Positions 10,501 through 19,866 of a DNA stretch of 55,405 bases are shown here, piece after piece (positions within the stretch are counted from its first letter, which is position 1; each line of letters starts with the position of its first letter). The position numbers and the translations under genes are program-made. Location: positions 1-55,405 of the forward strand of contig NCET01000001.1 of NCBI GenBank assembly GCA_002280815.1, written 5' to 3'. The stretch comes from Flavobacteriales bacterium 32-34-25 (GTDB lineage: Bacteria > Bacteroidota > Bacteroidia > Flavobacteriales > Flavobacteriaceae). The notes beneath the pieces are model-generated. The model had not been told where the DNA came from, did no database searches, and saw only the letters and a list, made by a program, of their open reading frames with translations.

Positions 10501-10628
10501 TCCCGAGTACTTAGTCCTTAGTCCCTAGTTTTATTACTAACGACTAAGGACTAAGGACTAACGACTAAGGACTCATAAAAATAAATCTTAAGGACTAAGT
10601 ACTAATAAACTAAGGACTATTATAAAAA
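10501..10628. repeat. GACTAAGGA direct and inverted repeats between thrB and thrC
   Basis: At least five copies of a gactaagga-type unit plus inverted agtccttagt copies fill this spacer. They can fold into hairpins. Function unknown; possibly a dispersed intergenic repeat family. Confidence 0.7.
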
Positions 10629-11912
10629 ATGAAATATTACAGTTTAAACCATAACGCACCAAAAGTTTCTTTTCAGGAAGCAGTAATTCAAGGATTAGCA
10701 GCCGATAAAGGATTGTATTTCCCGGAAAGCATCACTCCGCTTCCACAATCTTTTTTTGACAATATTGAGAACTTAAGTCATGAGGAAATTGCTTTTGAAG
10801 CGATTCAGCAATTTGTAGGTGACGAAATTCCAACTGAAACCCTAAAACAAATCATTGCCGAAACTTTATGTTTTGACTTTCCTGTGGTTCCTGTAGAAAA
10901 CGGAATCTATTCTCTGGAATTATTCCACGGTCCTACGATGGCATTTAAGGACGTTGGAGCGCGTTTTATGTCGCGTTGTCTGGGTTATTTTAACAAAGAC
11001 AAAAAAGACAATACCAATACGGTTTTGGTAGCTACTTCCGGAGATACAGGTGGAGCTGTTGCCAGTGGTTTTCTTGGGGTACAAGGAGTTGAAGTAATCA
11101 TTCTTTATCCTTCCGGAAAAGTGAGTGATATCCAGGAAAGACAACTGACTACGTTGGGACAAAACATCAAAGCACTTGAAGTAGATGGTGTTTTTGACGA
11201 TTGCCAGGACATGGTTAAAAAAGCGTTTTTGGACGAAAGCTTGAAACACAAAAAGCTAACTTCGGCTAACTCGATTAACATTGCACGCTGGTTGCCACAA
11301 ATGTTTTATTTCTTCTTTGCTTATAAAGCCCTGAAATCACAAAACAAACCTTTAGTTTTTTCTTGCCCGAGTGGTAATTTCGGAAATATTTGTGCCGGTA
11401 TTATTGCTAAGAAAATGGGATTAGATATTGAACATTTTGTAGCTTCAACTAACGTTAATGATACTGTTCCAAGATTTTTAACTAACGGAATTTACGATCC
11501 AAAACCATCTATTGCAACAATTTCTAATGCAATGGACGTAGGTAATCCAAGTAACTTTATCCGTATTCAGGAAATGTATGGAAATGATTTGGAGCAGTTT
11601 AAAAAAGATTTCTCTTCTTATACTTATAATGACGAAGAAACTTTGGCTGCCATGAAAAACATCTACAAAACGGATGGTTACATTGCCGAACCACACGGAG
11701 CAGTAGGTTATTTAGGTTTGAAAAAAGAGCTAGAAAATTACCCAAATGCCCTTTTCTTAGAAACCGCTCATCCTATCAAGTTTTTAGATGTGGTAGAACC
11801 AGCCTTAGGAATAACATTGCCTATTCCTACTCAAATTAAAAGTGTACTAAACAAAGAAAAAGTAAGTACTAAAATCAAAACCTATGACGAATTGAAAGCC
11901 TTTTTAGGATAA
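10629..11912 (+). CDS. thrC: Threonine synthase
   Basis: 427 aa PLP enzyme converting O-phosphohomoserine to threonine. The PLP-lysine region is LFHGPTMAFKDVGARFM, the phosphate-binding loop VATSGDTGGAVASGF, followed by SCPSGNFGNICAGI and the C-terminal AEPHGAVGYLGLK. Full length. Last gene of the operon; a strong terminator follows 21 bp after the stop. Confidence 0.95.
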   Translation: MKYYSLNHNAPKVSFQEAVIQGLAADKGLYFPESITPLPQSFFDNIENLSHEEIAFEAIQQFVGDEIPTETLKQIIAETLCFDFPVVPVENGIYSLELFHGPTMAFKDVGARFMSRCLGYFNKDKKDNTNTVLVATSGDTGGAVASGFLGVQGVEVIILYPSGKVSDIQERQLTTLGQNIKALEVDGVFDDCQDMVKKAFLDESLKHKKLTSANSINIARWLPQMFYFFFAYKALKSQNKPLVFSCPSGNFGNICAGIIAKKMGLDIEHFVASTNVNDTVPRFLTNGIYDPKPSIATISNAMDVGNPSNFIRIQEMYGNDLEQFKKDFSSYTYNDEETLAAMKNIYKTDGYIAEPHGAVGYLGLKKELENYPNALFLETAHPIKFLDVVEPALGITLPIPTQIKSVLNKEKVSTKIKTYDELKAFLG

Positions 11913-11933
11913 GATTCAAAACATAAATATACC

Positions 11934-11968
11934 AAACGGCTAGGAAGTAATTTCTAGCCGTTTTTTTT
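11934..11968 (+). terminator. Terminator of the threonine operon
   Basis: aaacggctag / ctagccgttt stem with a short loop, followed by eight T residues. Confidence 0.9.
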
Positions 11969-12139
11969 GTTTAAGTTAATACTTAAAATAAAATACAAAA
12001 AAATTAAAAACCTTTTATTATTTTGCAATAAATTATCTACATATTTGAAACTAAAATTATGTAACGTCTATTACACATATAAATAGTTGTAGTGAATTTT
12101 AATGAAAAGACTATTCAATTTAAGAAGCAAATAATACTG

Positions 12140-13060
12140 ATGAAAACAGATATAACAAGAAGACAAATAGAAGTTCTCCAATTAATAGCAGGAGGTCTTA
12201 CAGAAGAAGAAATCGCAAAAACACTAAACATCTCTTACATAACTGTTAATAGTCATAAATCTTCGCTTTATAAGAGACTTGGTGTTAATAATTCTGTATC
12301 AGCAGTTATAACAGGAATTGATTTGGGGTTAATAAAATGGGAATTGGTTTCAAAAAATAGAATTGAAAGACTAATTGAATTTAAACCAGAATATTTACAA
12401 TCTGGTATAACAATACTAAATTACTTTTCTACAATTTTACGCCAAAAGAATCCAAATACAAAATCAATTGTAAGAATTGAACAAGAAGGACTAAATGTCA
12501 GACTTTTAATAATTCCCGAAAAAAGTGATGAAGTTCAGGTTATTGAAAAAACTTTGGAAGAATATGGACTTGTAATTTCAGGAAAAATTAAAACAACAGA
12601 ATTTTTAACTGATAACATGCAAATTTTAGAATTGGAGAATAAATTGGAAATATCAAAATTGGAATTAAGATTTGCATGTAAACAACTAGAATACGAAAGA
12701 CAAAACAACAAAGAAAAAATAGCCAATATTGAGAATGAAATAAATTGGCTACGTGGCCAAATTGGGAATTCTCTTTCCAATATGAACAAAATAACAATGA
12801 GTACAAATCATTATTTGGTTAAAAATGTAAAACAGAATTTTCCATCAAATGATAAAGCATTATTGAAATCATTAGATATAATTGAACAATTCTTGATAAT
12901 ACAACAAAATGAACCGAACAAAGAAGAAATCATTAAAACATTAGAAAGTGTAAAAAAGAAAAATCCAGCAATATTAGAATTTATTAAAGATTTTACACAG
13001 AAAACTACAAGTACTGCTTCAGGTAAACTACTTTATGATTTAATTAGCTCAATAGTTTAA
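12140..13060 (+). CDS. LuxR-type HTH regulator with long C-terminal coiled coil
   Basis: About 306 aa from the ATG at 12140; a GTG at 12092 would add 16 residues. An N-terminal LuxR/GerE helix-turn-helix (RRQIEVLQLIAGGLTEEEIAKTL, ITVNSHKSSLYKRLGVNN) is unusual, since this domain is normally C-terminal. A middle part of unknown fold follows, then a charged coiled coil around residues 165-215 and a helical tail. No receiver or ligand-binding domain is recognised. It stands alone between the threonine operon and a repeat-rich spacer. Targets unknown. Confidence 0.7.
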   Translation: MKTDITRRQIEVLQLIAGGLTEEEIAKTLNISYITVNSHKSSLYKRLGVNNSVSAVITGIDLGLIKWELVSKNRIERLIEFKPEYLQSGITILNYFSTILRQKNPNTKSIVRIEQEGLNVRLLIIPEKSDEVQVIEKTLEEYGLVISGKIKTTEFLTDNMQILELENKLEISKLELRFACKQLEYERQNNKEKIANIENEINWLRGQIGNSLSNMNKITMSTNHYLVKNVKQNFPSNDKALLKSLDIIEQFLIIQQNEPNKEEIIKTLESVKKKNPAILEFIKDFTQKTTSTASGKLLYDLISSIV

Positions 13061-13300
13061 AAGTTCTATACCATTGTTTTAACCTGATGGCGGAAATGCT
13101 TTCCGTGCCGCCAAAGGTGAGCAAATAGAAACACTTTGTAGAGTTACTGGATGAGATTCCTCATTCTTCGGAATGACAAGATTGCGGGTATCTCATACCC
13201 CACTAGCGCTCGTTTGTAACGAGTGCCTGCCTACTTCTATAAACAAAACGAAGCGTTTGCAACGCGAATCACTAAACCAAAAATAATTTAAAACCAAAAC
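13061..13300. repeat. Spacer with dispersed palindromic repeats
   Basis: No gene. It contains an inverted repeat ggcgg...ccgcc near 13089-13113, a segment of the widespread ATTCTTCGGAATGAC type near 13170, and hairpins GCGCTCGTT/AACGAGTGC (about 13206) and CGTTtgcAACG (about 13254). These look like genome-wide repeat families. Confidence 0.55.
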
Positions 13301-13882
13301 ATGAAAAAAAACTTAATTTTAATACTTGGATTTTGCTGTTTTACAATGATGTCGTTTACTATTAAAGATGTAATTGATTATCTATCAACAGGCTCTGAAT
13401 TGAGTTTCAATAATGAAAAATATGATTTAGCATGGAGTTCTCACCCAAATGCAACTTATTACAAACAAGAATATTTACGAAAATCAGACAAACTGGAGAA
13501 ATACGAAAAAATGATTCTTGTGGAAGCCATTAAAACCTCTTTGAATCCTGAAAAAGCAAGCCAAATAAAAATCAATGAGCTTACTAACTTAAAAAAAACA
13601 AATCCGATAGTCAATTTCAAACAAGCAGAATCATCAAATCAAAATGACAAAATTATTTCGTTTACTATTAGCGGAGGCAATATTCTGGAATGGAATGTCT
13701 ATAAATACCAACAACAGCAAATAGAAAACGAAAATATGATTATCCTATATGCCTATTCGTTTAGAAATTATGTTTCTACTAAAGAAGACGTGACAAAGTT
13801 TATGAATCATGTTAAAAATAATGAAAACCAAATGATTGAAACTATCAATAAAACCAACATACCAAAAGTTAAAATAAAATAA
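13301..13882 (+). CDS. Secreted protein of unknown function
   Basis: 193 aa. The N-terminus (MKKNLILILGFCCFTMMSFT) is a signal peptide, so export is likely. The rest is hydrophilic, Lys/Asn-rich, with no recognised domain. It is flanked by repeat-rich spacers on both sides and is the last host gene before the prophage boundary. Confidence 0.6.
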   Translation: MKKNLILILGFCCFTMMSFTIKDVIDYLSTGSELSFNNEKYDLAWSSHPNATYYKQEYLRKSDKLEKYEKMILVEAIKTSLNPEKASQIKINELTNLKKTNPIVNFKQAESSNQNDKIISFTISGGNILEWNVYKYQQQQIENENMIILYAYSFRNYVSTKEDVTKFMNHVKNNENQMIETINKTNIPKVKIK

Positions 13883-14101
13883 CAGATTTTCATCTAAGCA
13901 TGTGCTTCTAAAAACACAAAGTTCTCAAAGCTAGACAAAATAAAGCTTTGCGAACTTTGGATTTTTTCATAAAAAACTAAGAATTAAAAACTTAGCGTTC
14001 TCTGCGGTAATTTTTTACAACACGAATCGTTAAAAAAGAAATAATTTAAAAAAAACACTTTGACCCCACTTTGAATCCTTTTTCCAAAAAAGTATAAAAC
14101 G
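13883..14101. repeat. Spacer with dispersed repeat, host side of the prophage boundary
   Basis: No gene. It contains caaagttctcaaagc ... gctttgcgaactttg inverted repeats and a cttagcgttctctgcggtaa segment of a type common between flavobacterial genes. Confidence 0.5.
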
Positions 14102-14129
14102 AAAAAAACCCCTTGAAATCAAGGGGTTT
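14102..14129 (-). terminator. Terminator downstream of a truncated tRNA
   Basis: Read on the minus strand, an 11-bp stem (aaaccccttga / tcaaggggttt) with a 2-nt loop is followed by seven T. It directly follows the tRNA 3' fragment, as expected for a tRNA transcription unit. Confidence 0.8.
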
Positions 14130-14133
14130 AAAA

Positions 14134-14150
14134 GTGATCCCAGAAGGAAT
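14134..14150 (-). other. 3' fragment of a tRNA gene, probable attL
   Basis: The minus strand reads ATTCCTTCTGGGATCAC: T-loop end, 3' side of the T stem, a 7-nt acceptor strand (TGGGATC) and a discriminator A, then a terminator. No matching T-stem 5' side or acceptor 5' strand lies to the right, where phage sequence begins. This is the arrangement left by integration into a tRNA 3' end. The intact tRNA should be at the other end of the prophage, outside the window. tRNA identity cannot be told. Confidence 0.5.
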
Positions 14151-14190
14151 ACTTTTGCCACTCTAAAGGCGCACTCTCATTGATTTTGTT

Positions 14191-14538
14191 TTATTTTATG
14201 GGTCTTTTTCGTGCCAATTCTGCACGGATAATGGACAGTTTCTTCTCAATTGATGCCAGTTCATCTATCATTTCTTCGCTTTCCATTCTATAAGCTTCTG
14301 GTGGTTCTTCACATACATCTAAACCTTCTGCCCAGTCTTTTTCTTCACTGAAAATATACTTTAAATCGATTTCAGGAAATTCAATCATGAGTTTCCGAAT
14401 AAAAACTGATGAAAACTCAGCTGTACCCATAAAGTACCTTCCTATCATTGTTGGGCTAACTTCCATTTTTTCAGCTACTTCCTTATTCGATAAGTTCTTT
14501 GCTTTAAAGAACAGATGGAGTTTTTCGTGATACTTCAT
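14191..14538 (-). CDS. XRE-family phage repressor
   Basis: 115 aa. The N-terminal helix-turn-helix (LFFKAKNLSNKEVAEKMEVSPTMIGRYFMGTAEFS) is of the Cro/CI type; the C-terminal 40 residues form a coiled coil likely used for dimerisation. It is divergent from the early operon and the shared intergenic region carries inverted repeats, the usual place for a lysogeny repressor. No peptidase domain, so induction is not by LexA-like self-cleavage. Confidence 0.75.
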   Translation of the reverse strand: MKYHEKLHLFFKAKNLSNKEVAEKMEVSPTMIGRYFMGTAEFSSVFIRKLMIEFPEIDLKYIFSEEKDWAEGLDVCEEPPEAYRMESEEMIDELASIEKKLSIIRAELARKRPIK

Positions 14539-14562
14539 AATTTAGAATCGGTATAAATTAAT

Positions 14563-14607
14563 ACTTTAAATAGATTTTTATGATTTAAAATCTATTTAAA
14601 GTAGATT
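14563..14607. promoter_or_regulatory. Repressor operators at the early promoter
   Basis: A perfect 16-bp inverted repeat (arms 14563-14578 and 14587-14602, 8-nt spacer) overlaps a second inverted repeat AATCTA-N7-TAGATT at 14589-14607. The same motif recurs at 25796-25850. Sites lie just upstream of the early -7 box, so binding would block transcription. Confidence 0.75.
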
Positions 14608-14614
14608 TATTTAT

Positions 14615-14622
14615 TAGTTTTG
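14615..14622 (+). promoter_or_regulatory. Early rightward promoter -7 box
   Basis: TAGTTTTG matches TAnnTTTG exactly and is 19 nt before the ATG at 14642. It abuts the repressor operators. Confidence 0.7.
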
Positions 14623-14641
14623 GGGTATAAATATTAATCTT

Positions 14642-14905
14642 ATGACAAATATAACAACAAATATTAATAATGATGATGTGCAAACGCATATCGATAAGGC
14701 TCACGAACTTATCGATAAGTATTTACCGACAGCATACGTAGATGAAGTATTAAAAAAACTTCCTGAAGGTCATAATATCACCAAAGGGATGATTCGAAAT
14801 GTTCGTGCCAAATTGAATAATAGATTAGAAATTCTCAATGCGCTAGTCGAAGTAGCACTTGAGAATAAATCCAAAATTGAAACCTTAATAAAGCTAACCG
14901 CTTAA
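14642..14905 (+). CDS. Small early phage protein
   Basis: 87 aa, helical and charged, no recognised domain. First gene of the early operon directly behind the repressed promoter, the position of Cro/CII-type regulators, but I see no clear helix-turn-helix. Its end and the following start lie inside a 30-bp sequence repeated at 20345-20374. Confidence 0.65.
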   Translation: MTNITTNINNDDVQTHIDKAHELIDKYLPTAYVDEVLKKLPEGHNITKGMIRNVRAKLNNRLEILNALVEVALENKSKIETLIKLTA

Positions 14906-14925
14906 ATCACTTAATCCATGACACA
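14896..14925. repeat. 30-bp intercistronic repeat, copy 1
   Basis: Identical to 20345-20374. It spans the upstream stop codon, the cttaaatcacttaatcc spacer and the downstream ATGACACA. Confidence 0.9.
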
Positions 14926-15496
14926 TTTAAACCCAACATCTAACACTATTTTTCCCGGAATGATGGATTCGGCTACCGAATTCTTTGTTTCAAAAGGAGA
15001 AGTAAAAATCATTCAAAATTCTAAAGTGCTCCCTTTTTGCGAAATATCATCAGCAACGATGCAAGTTCTCGAGGAAGCCATAAACAATGATCAGCACGCT
15101 AAAAGGGAATTACTGGACATGCACCCCAATTCTAAAATAAAAAGACTGGAGCAATTTGCCATGTGTCGTTTTGGAGGATTGGATTTTCAAGGCGATATCA
15201 AAGATGGCGAATTGCAGGATGGCGAATACTGGCCATGTCCTAATCATGGTAATTGTAAAAGCGAAGGTATCCTTTGCAAGTTGCCAAATTACAATGGGGA
15301 ACGCCTTAAAAAAGAAGATGTAAAGCTATTGCAGCTTACAGCTACTAATATGACAAACGAAGTAATTGGAGAGAAAATGGATATGCCGATGGGAACACTT
15401 CACAAGTTTAAAAAGCAATTGTATCAAAAACTAAACATACAAACCAAGCAGGAAGGAGTAATGATTTCCTTTTTGCTCAATCTCATTCAGCTGTAA
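14918..15496 (+). CDS. Phage regulator with Cys cluster and LuxR-like HTH
   Basis: 192 aa. Residues about 105-125 hold closely spaced Cys and His (YWPCPNHGNCKSEGILC), suggesting a metal site. Residues about 140-190 look like a LuxR/GerE helix-turn-helix (KLLQLTATNMTNEVIGEKM, GTLHKFKKQLYQKLNIQTKQEG). Encoded early and followed by a terminator, it is the best visible candidate for an activator of the late promoters (TGTCACA sites). That link is inference. Confidence 0.65.
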   Translation: MTHLNPTSNTIFPGMMDSATEFFVSKGEVKIIQNSKVLPFCEISSATMQVLEEAINNDQHAKRELLDMHPNSKIKRLEQFAMCRFGGLDFQGDIKDGELQDGEYWPCPNHGNCKSEGILCKLPNYNGERLKKEDVKLLQLTATNMTNEVIGEKMDMPMGTLHKFKKQLYQKLNIQTKQEGVMISFLLNLIQL

Positions 15497-15540
15497 GTTG
15501 AATATACGTTCTTACACAGCCTGTGTGTGCACTTACACAC

Positions 15541-15573
15541 AAAAAACCACTCTGTAGTGGAGTGGTTTTTTTT
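15541..15573 (+). terminator. Terminator within the early region
   Basis: aaaaaccact / agtggttttt stem followed by a T run. It separates the regulator genes from the replication genes, so read-through or antitermination may control replication. Confidence 0.75.
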
Positions 15574-15596
15574 CTCTTAAATTAAAAACCAACGAT

Positions 15597-15962
15597 ATGT
15601 TAGAAGAACTACAATTAAAAATAGACTTATACCAGGAGCAAATTGATAATCTGGAACAATCGGGACATTTTACGGAAAAGGAAATTGAAGTTAAATCAAT
15701 TCCTCTTAAGGCACATTTGGAACTTTTAAAGCAAATTTTAAATCTTAGAAAATTTTCTTTAGTAGCAAATGCTGCAGCTAATAGAATGTATGAGTTTATT
15801 ATTGCCAGCGAAACCATGAGAACTCCAACTCATGAAAAATATGGAATGACCCAAGAATCCTATGACGAAGGCAGTAAAATGCACGATAAATTTTTCAATC
15901 CATCATACTTCATTGCAGTACAACAACCTGAGTTCCTAACCCCAAATCAACAGGAGGCCTAA
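15597..15962 (+). CDS. Early phage protein of unknown function
   Basis: 121 aa, N-terminal half a coiled coil (LEELQLKIDLYQEQIDNLEQ). No recognised domain. It ends 3 bp before the primase-helicase gene, so is translated with it. Confidence 0.65.
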   Translation: MLEELQLKIDLYQEQIDNLEQSGHFTEKEIEVKSIPLKAHLELLKQILNLRKFSLVANAAANRMYEFIIASETMRTPTHEKYGMTQESYDEGSKMHDKFFNPSYFIAVQQPEFLTPNQQEA

Positions 15963-15965
15963 AAA

Positions 15966-18851
15966 ATGAGCTACGTAAAAGACACCGACATATTTAATGC
16001 AACCAATGGAGGCCTCGAAATTATTACAGCCTATTATCCTAATGCTTTAAAAGTAATCACTAAAACTACCCGTCAGTTTAAAATTCGTGATTCTGAGAAA
16101 ACAGCATCCGCTTCTTTAAAACAGCTGCAAAATGGAGTTTGGGTAGTGACTGATTTTGGAGGCGATCAAGTGCCACGTAATGGAATTATGATATGCCAAA
16201 AAGAAGAAAATATTTCTTATGGAGAAGCTTGTGCTTTACTTGGTGCTCGTTACAACATTAAAGGTGCTGAATTGCAGGTGTATAAACCAATCATCGAAAA
16301 ACGTGCTTTGGCAGCCGATGAAACTCCTAAATCCTATCATTTTGTTTACAATGAAACCATTTCTGATAAAGAATTGGCATTGTTGGGACCACGTGTAAAC
16401 GAGAAACATTGTGATGATTTTAAACTTCGTTCCTGTAAATCTTTTGCTTACTGCAAAGAAAATGAAACCATAGTAACCACAGCAACTGAGGATTATCCAA
16501 TATTAGTTTTTGACTTTGGTAACTGGCAAAAAATCTACCAACCCAATTCTTTCGACAAACAATACCGTTTTAGATATGCTGGAGATAAACCCAAAAAACA
16601 TGCTTTTGGGATGGATTTAATCGAAAAGGAATACCACCGATTAAAACAAAAATATGAAGATGAATATGATTGGTCAATTGAAGACGAAACGGATGAAGCT
16701 GATAATTCCAAAAGTAAAAAGAAAGATTACAAACTAGATGCTGTTTTTATTGTTAGCGGTGGTTCTGATGGGATTAATTTAAGGTCGTTCGATAAATTTC
16801 CTATTTGGTTCAATTCCGAAAGTGAGCATTTAGATTGGAAAGAATACAAGGATTTAAAAGCATGGGCTAAGGACATTTACTATGTTGCCGATTTAGACAA
16901 CACAGGAATAAAACAAGCCATTGCAATGGGATTGAAATTCTTAGATATCAAATTGTTATTTCTTCCTGAAAAATTAAAACAGTTTAATGACAAACGCGGT
17001 AATCCCTGTAAGGACTTTAAAGACTACGTAGATAAATTTTACAATTCAGATAAAGCAAACATTTTTACATCAGGATTTGATAAAATTATTGCGAACTCAT
17101 TGCCATTGCAGTTCTGGACGGAATCTTGGAACAAAACCTCTAAAAAAACAGCTTATAATTTATCCAATACCCGATTGTATCAGTTTTTAAATCTAATGGG
17201 CTTTGGGCGTTACGAAACTCCAGATACTAAAGAAGGTTTTATTTATATCAAAAAGGAAGGTTCTATTGTAAAGAAAATGACTCCCAATGATATTGAAAAC
17301 TATGTGCATTCGTTTCTTGAGGAACGCCAGATGCACCCTGATTTAAGAGATTATATTTATAATTCGCCTAAGCTGAATGAAAGGTCATTATCTAAATTAC
17401 CGAATGTGAAAATCGATTTCAATTCAGCCGATAAGCACTCCCAATTTTTATTCTTCAATAAGAAGATTTTAAAAATCACTGCTACCGAAATTACAGAACA
17501 CAAGCAAGGTGAAATAGACAAATTTGTTTGGGAAGATAAAATCATTGATTTTCCAATTAAAAAAGAGGATCCACATTTTAATATCAGCACTGATGCCGAT
17601 GGCAACATGGATATTGAGGTATTGAAAAAAGACAATCCGTACCTGAATTTTATGATTAATGCTTCAAGGGTTCACTGGCGAAAGGAATTGGAGGAATCAT
17701 TCGAAAAGAGTACCCAAAAAGAAGCCGATGCTTATTTTGCTGCAAATCAATTTAACATAGCTGGGGATAATTTAAGCGAAGATGAAATCTATGAGCAAAA
17801 ATTACATCTAATCAATAAAATCTACTGCATAGGCTATTTACTGCATTGCTATAAGGACGAAAGTAAACCGTGGTGTGTGTTTGCAATGGACAACAAGATT
17901 TCCGAAACTGGAGAATCACATGGTGGTTCTGGAAAATCGGTTGGTTTAGGAAGTTTGGACAACATCCGTAAAAGAAGGTTTTACATAAAAGGTCGTGATG
18001 CCAATGTGACTAAAAATGACTTTATCTACCATGGAGTGACTGAGGATACCGATTTTATTTTGATTGATGATGCCAATCAGTATTTGGATTTCGCCTTTTT
18101 CTACTCGGAGATAACAGGTTCTTTAAAGGTGAATCCAAAAAACGGTCAGCCTTATGAGATTTCGTTTAATGATTCGCCAAAATTCCTGATTACGTCCAAC
18201 TTTACTATTCGTGACGATGGACCATCAACCGCACGAAGATTGCTTTTTTGTTCTTTCTCCGATTATTACCACGAGAATAACAACGACGAATACAAGGAAT
18301 CTAGAAATATTGCGAGCGATTTTGGAGGTCGAAATCTGTTTTCCGGATTTACAGAGGCGGAATGGAATGCCTACTATAATTTTTGCGCTCAGTGTGTACA
18401 GTTCTTTTTATCACAGCCTCACAAAATCAGTCCGCCAATGGACAATGTGACCAAAAGAAGTTTGCGTGCCGAAATGGGAGAAGCTTTCGAAGGTTGGGCT
18501 GATGCGTTTTTTGCCAATAGAGAAACGAATCCAGGAACATTAGAAGAAGGCGCTTTTAAATATTTAGATAATTATTTCTCTAAAGAATTTGCTTTTGAAG
18601 ATTTTACTAAAGAAACCAAGCTAGGAAAATGGTCAGTAAATAAATTCAAAAAAGCCATTAAAGCCTATTGCCAGTTAAACGGCTACATTTTCAACCCTAA
18701 AGATTTGCATAATGATAATGGCCGAATCATACAAAAAATAGACGGAAAAGCTAAAGAAGTCCTTTTCATTAGAACCATAGAACAGCAGGAAGTTATAGTA
18801 GATACCGATGTGAAAGAATACACAAACGAAAACGAAATTTTTGAAGAATAA
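15966..18851 (+). CDS. Phage replication protein: Toprim primase plus SF3-type helicase
   Basis: 961 aa. The N-terminal 100 residues resemble a primase-type leader but lack zinc-binding Cys. A Toprim-like region follows (VFIVSGGSDGIN about residue 260, YYVADLDNTGIKQA about 310). The C-terminal third is a helicase: Walker A GESHGGSGKSVG with Lys at residue 657, Walker B DFILIDDAN, and an ITSNF sensor-like segment. This is the architecture of phage D5/primase-helicases that open the origin and prime synthesis. It shows that the phage replicates with its own machinery and not by transposition. Confidence 0.8.
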   Translation: MSYVKDTDIFNATNGGLEIITAYYPNALKVITKTTRQFKIRDSEKTASASLKQLQNGVWVVTDFGGDQVPRNGIMICQKEENISYGEACALLGARYNIKGAELQVYKPIIEKRALAADETPKSYHFVYNETISDKELALLGPRVNEKHCDDFKLRSCKSFAYCKENETIVTTATEDYPILVFDFGNWQKIYQPNSFDKQYRFRYAGDKPKKHAFGMDLIEKEYHRLKQKYEDEYDWSIEDETDEADNSKSKKKDYKLDAVFIVSGGSDGINLRSFDKFPIWFNSESEHLDWKEYKDLKAWAKDIYYVADLDNTGIKQAIAMGLKFLDIKLLFLPEKLKQFNDKRGNPCKDFKDYVDKFYNSDKANIFTSGFDKIIANSLPLQFWTESWNKTSKKTAYNLSNTRLYQFLNLMGFGRYETPDTKEGFIYIKKEGSIVKKMTPNDIENYVHSFLEERQMHPDLRDYIYNSPKLNERSLSKLPNVKIDFNSADKHSQFLFFNKKILKITATEITEHKQGEIDKFVWEDKIIDFPIKKEDPHFNISTDADGNMDIEVLKKDNPYLNFMINASRVHWRKELEESFEKSTQKEADAYFAANQFNIAGDNLSEDEIYEQKLHLINKIYCIGYLLHCYKDESKPWCVFAMDNKISETGESHGGSGKSVGLGSLDNIRKRRFYIKGRDANVTKNDFIYHGVTEDTDFILIDDANQYLDFAFFYSEITGSLKVNPKNGQPYEISFNDSPKFLITSNFTIRDDGPSTARRLLFCSFSDYYHENNNDEYKESRNIASDFGGRNLFSGFTEAEWNAYYNFCAQCVQFFLSQPHKISPPMDNVTKRSLRAEMGEAFEGWADAFFANRETNPGTLEEGAFKYLDNYFSKEFAFEDFTKETKLGKWSVNKFKKAIKAYCQLNGYIFNPKDLHNDNGRIIQKIDGKAKEVLFIRTIEQQEVIVDTDVKEYTNENEIFEE

Positions 18852-18874
18852 CAATCACTTAAATAAATAAAGCC

Positions 18875-19381
18875 ATGAGCAGAATTACCAAACAAATTGC
18901 AGAAAGTACAGCATTAGCATTAGTAAAAGGAAAATACAGCAAACTTTCTAAAAAGGAAACTGAATTCAAGCAGATGATAGAAGAATTATTACTCAATAAA
19001 ATTCCTGAAGATGTTCTAAAATTCTTCAAAAAATATCCAAACTACACAGAAACTTCAAACACAGTAGTATTAAGTGGAAATGGATGGAATTTTGAAAGGA
19101 TAGCGCTTAAAAATGAGATTCCCGCTATTCATGGAGGTCAAATTCAATATTTACCTGAACCCGAAACTGCGGTAAAATTATTATCCCTTTTTAACGGACA
19201 TAAGGATTTAAAAAAACAGATTGAAAGGTTAAAAAAGGATTTAGAAATCACAATTTTCAATCTGAGAACTTATAAATCAGTTCAGGAAAACTTTCCAGAA
19301 GCATTTGAATTACTTCCTAAAATAGTCAATAATTCAGTTCAGTTGAACTTATCAGATATCAGAAATAGAATTAAAGAATAA
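18875..19381 (+). CDS. Early phage protein of unknown function
   Basis: 168 aa. N-terminus basic and helical, a central beta-rich piece (NTVVLSGNGWNFERIAL) and a C-terminal coiled coil. The leader has the recurring 'atcacttaa' motif seen before several phage starts. No family recognised. Confidence 0.6.
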   Translation: MSRITKQIAESTALALVKGKYSKLSKKETEFKQMIEELLLNKIPEDVLKFFKKYPNYTETSNTVVLSGNGWNFERIALKNEIPAIHGGQIQYLPEPETAVKLLSLFNGHKDLKKQIERLKKDLEITIFNLRTYKSVQENFPEAFELLPKIVNNSVQLNLSDIRNRIKE

Positions 19382-19399
19382 TCAAATAAATCAATAAAA

Positions 19400-19684
19400 A
19401 TGAAAAATTTAGAAGCAACAGGAACAATTGTAAGAGTATTAGAAACGGAAGTACGTGGAGAAAATCAGTTTAAGACCAGAAAGGTACACCTTAAAACAGA
19501 GGAAGAATATCCTCAAACCATAGAGTTGCAGTTTACCCAAGGGAATGTAACGCTATTAGACGGCAAAAAAGAAGGTGACAAAGTAAAAATAACCTACAAC
19601 CTTAAAGGAAAAGAGTACACTAAAGATGGAAATCCACTTGTATTCAATACACTTCAAGGCTGGAAAATTGAAAAACTAGCCTGA
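19400..19684 (+). CDS. DUF3127 OB-fold protein, SSB-like
   Basis: 94 aa. GTIVRVLETE...NQFKTRKVHLKTEEEYPQTIELQFTQGNVTLLDGKKEGDKVKITYNLKGKEY...LQGWKIEK follows the DUF3127 pattern closely. DUF3127 proteins are small Bacteroidota proteins predicted to have an OB fold. Placement right after the helicase suggests single-strand DNA binding in phage replication. Overlaps the next start by 1 bp. Confidence 0.75.
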   Translation: MKNLEATGTIVRVLETEVRGENQFKTRKVHLKTEEEYPQTIELQFTQGNVTLLDGKKEGDKVKITYNLKGKEYTKDGNPLVFNTLQGWKIEKLA

Positions 19685-19866
19685 TGTACAGCTGTTACGA
19701 AATCAAAAAGATATTTGCGCTTTGCAATACGGTTTTTGAAGTATTTAAAGCCTGTGAAGCTTTTGAAGCAATTATCAAAGATGGCGATATGCCTGTTGAA
19801 AGGGAACGATTTTTAAAACGAGAATCGGTAGTTAGATCCAGACAAATTAAATCTTTCAAGCGATGA
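19684..19866 (+). CDS. Small early phage protein
   Basis: 60 aa, basic C-terminus, no domain recognised. It overlaps its neighbours at both ends (stop/start overlaps), which supports it as a real translated gene. Confidence 0.55.
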   Translation: MYSCYEIKKIFALCNTVFEVFKACEAFEAIIKDGDMPVERERFLKRESVVRSRQIKSFKR

